Positions 6,422 to 6,442 of a stretch of 6,442 bases of DNA are shown piece by piece; the first letter of the stretch is position 1; every line of letters starts with the position of its first letter. The position numbers and the translations under genes are program-made. Source of the DNA: Rickettsiaceae bacterium (GTDB lineage: Bacteria > Pseudomonadota > Alphaproteobacteria > Rickettsiales > Rickettsiaceae); NCBI GenBank assembly GCA_028372485.1, contig JAOMYS010000060.1:1-6442 (forward strand), in the 5' to 3' direction. Under the pieces are notes generated by a model, which did no database searches, was not told the DNA's origin, and saw only the letters and a program-made list of their open reading frames with translations.

Positions 6422-6439
6422 GTCATCTCGTAGTAAGCG
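6422..6439. repeat. Inverted, diverged partner of the palindromic repeat end
   Basis: GTCATCTCGTAGTAAGCG resembles the reverse complement of CGCTTACGGAATGAC at 6362-6376 (GTCATTCCGTAAGCG), differing by a TC/CT exchange and three extra bases. It may mark the beginning of another repeat copy that continues beyond the window, or the far border of one larger element spanning about 6338 to past 6442. No coding sequence is seen in 6305-6442. Confidence 0.4.
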
Positions 6440-6442
6440 TCC

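Overview
This AT-rich window comes from an alphaproteobacterium, most likely a member of the Rickettsiales. The signs are the very low GC content, a compact RNase E with an acidic insertion in its S1 domain, the lptE-holA pair, and a short palindromic repeat ending in ATTCC...GGAATGAC of the kind scattered between rickettsial genes. A functional-looking lptE argues for a lineage that keeps lipopolysaccharide (Rickettsiaceae, Midichloriaceae or similar) rather than Anaplasmataceae. The lineage is an inference; no rRNA or other marker is present.

Left part, minus strand (about 1-1310): a two-gene operon. A strong sigma70-type promoter (TTGACC, 18 bp, TATACT) reads first a 90-residue TrpR-superfamily (YerC/YecD type) regulator. 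Ten bases after its stop comes a secreted ABC substrate-binding protein of the TrpX-like (ABC_sub_bind) family, which runs off the left edge. A sequence resembling the Escherichia coli Trp operator (14 of 18 positions by my comparison) overlaps the -10 box. Together these suggest a self-regulated, ligand-responsive uptake operon, possibly for tryptophan or another aromatic amino acid.

Middle, minus strand (1439-2584): a lone 381-residue protein with about 12 predicted membrane segments arranged 6+6, like a major facilitator transporter but without a motif that would name a substrate.

Right part, plus strand (2813-6304): three overlapping genes. They are rne (RNase E, RNA decay and rRNA processing), lptE (outer-membrane lipoprotein of the LPS export machine) and holA (delta subunit of the DNA polymerase III clamp loader). 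The rne/lptE overlap is 14 nt and lptE/holA share one base, so they are probably co-transcribed and translationally coupled. Downstream, 6338-6442 holds palindromic repeat sequence and no gene.

I found no CRISPR array, tRNA, rRNA or transposase. The most interesting signal is the regulator, operator and binding-protein arrangement on the left.
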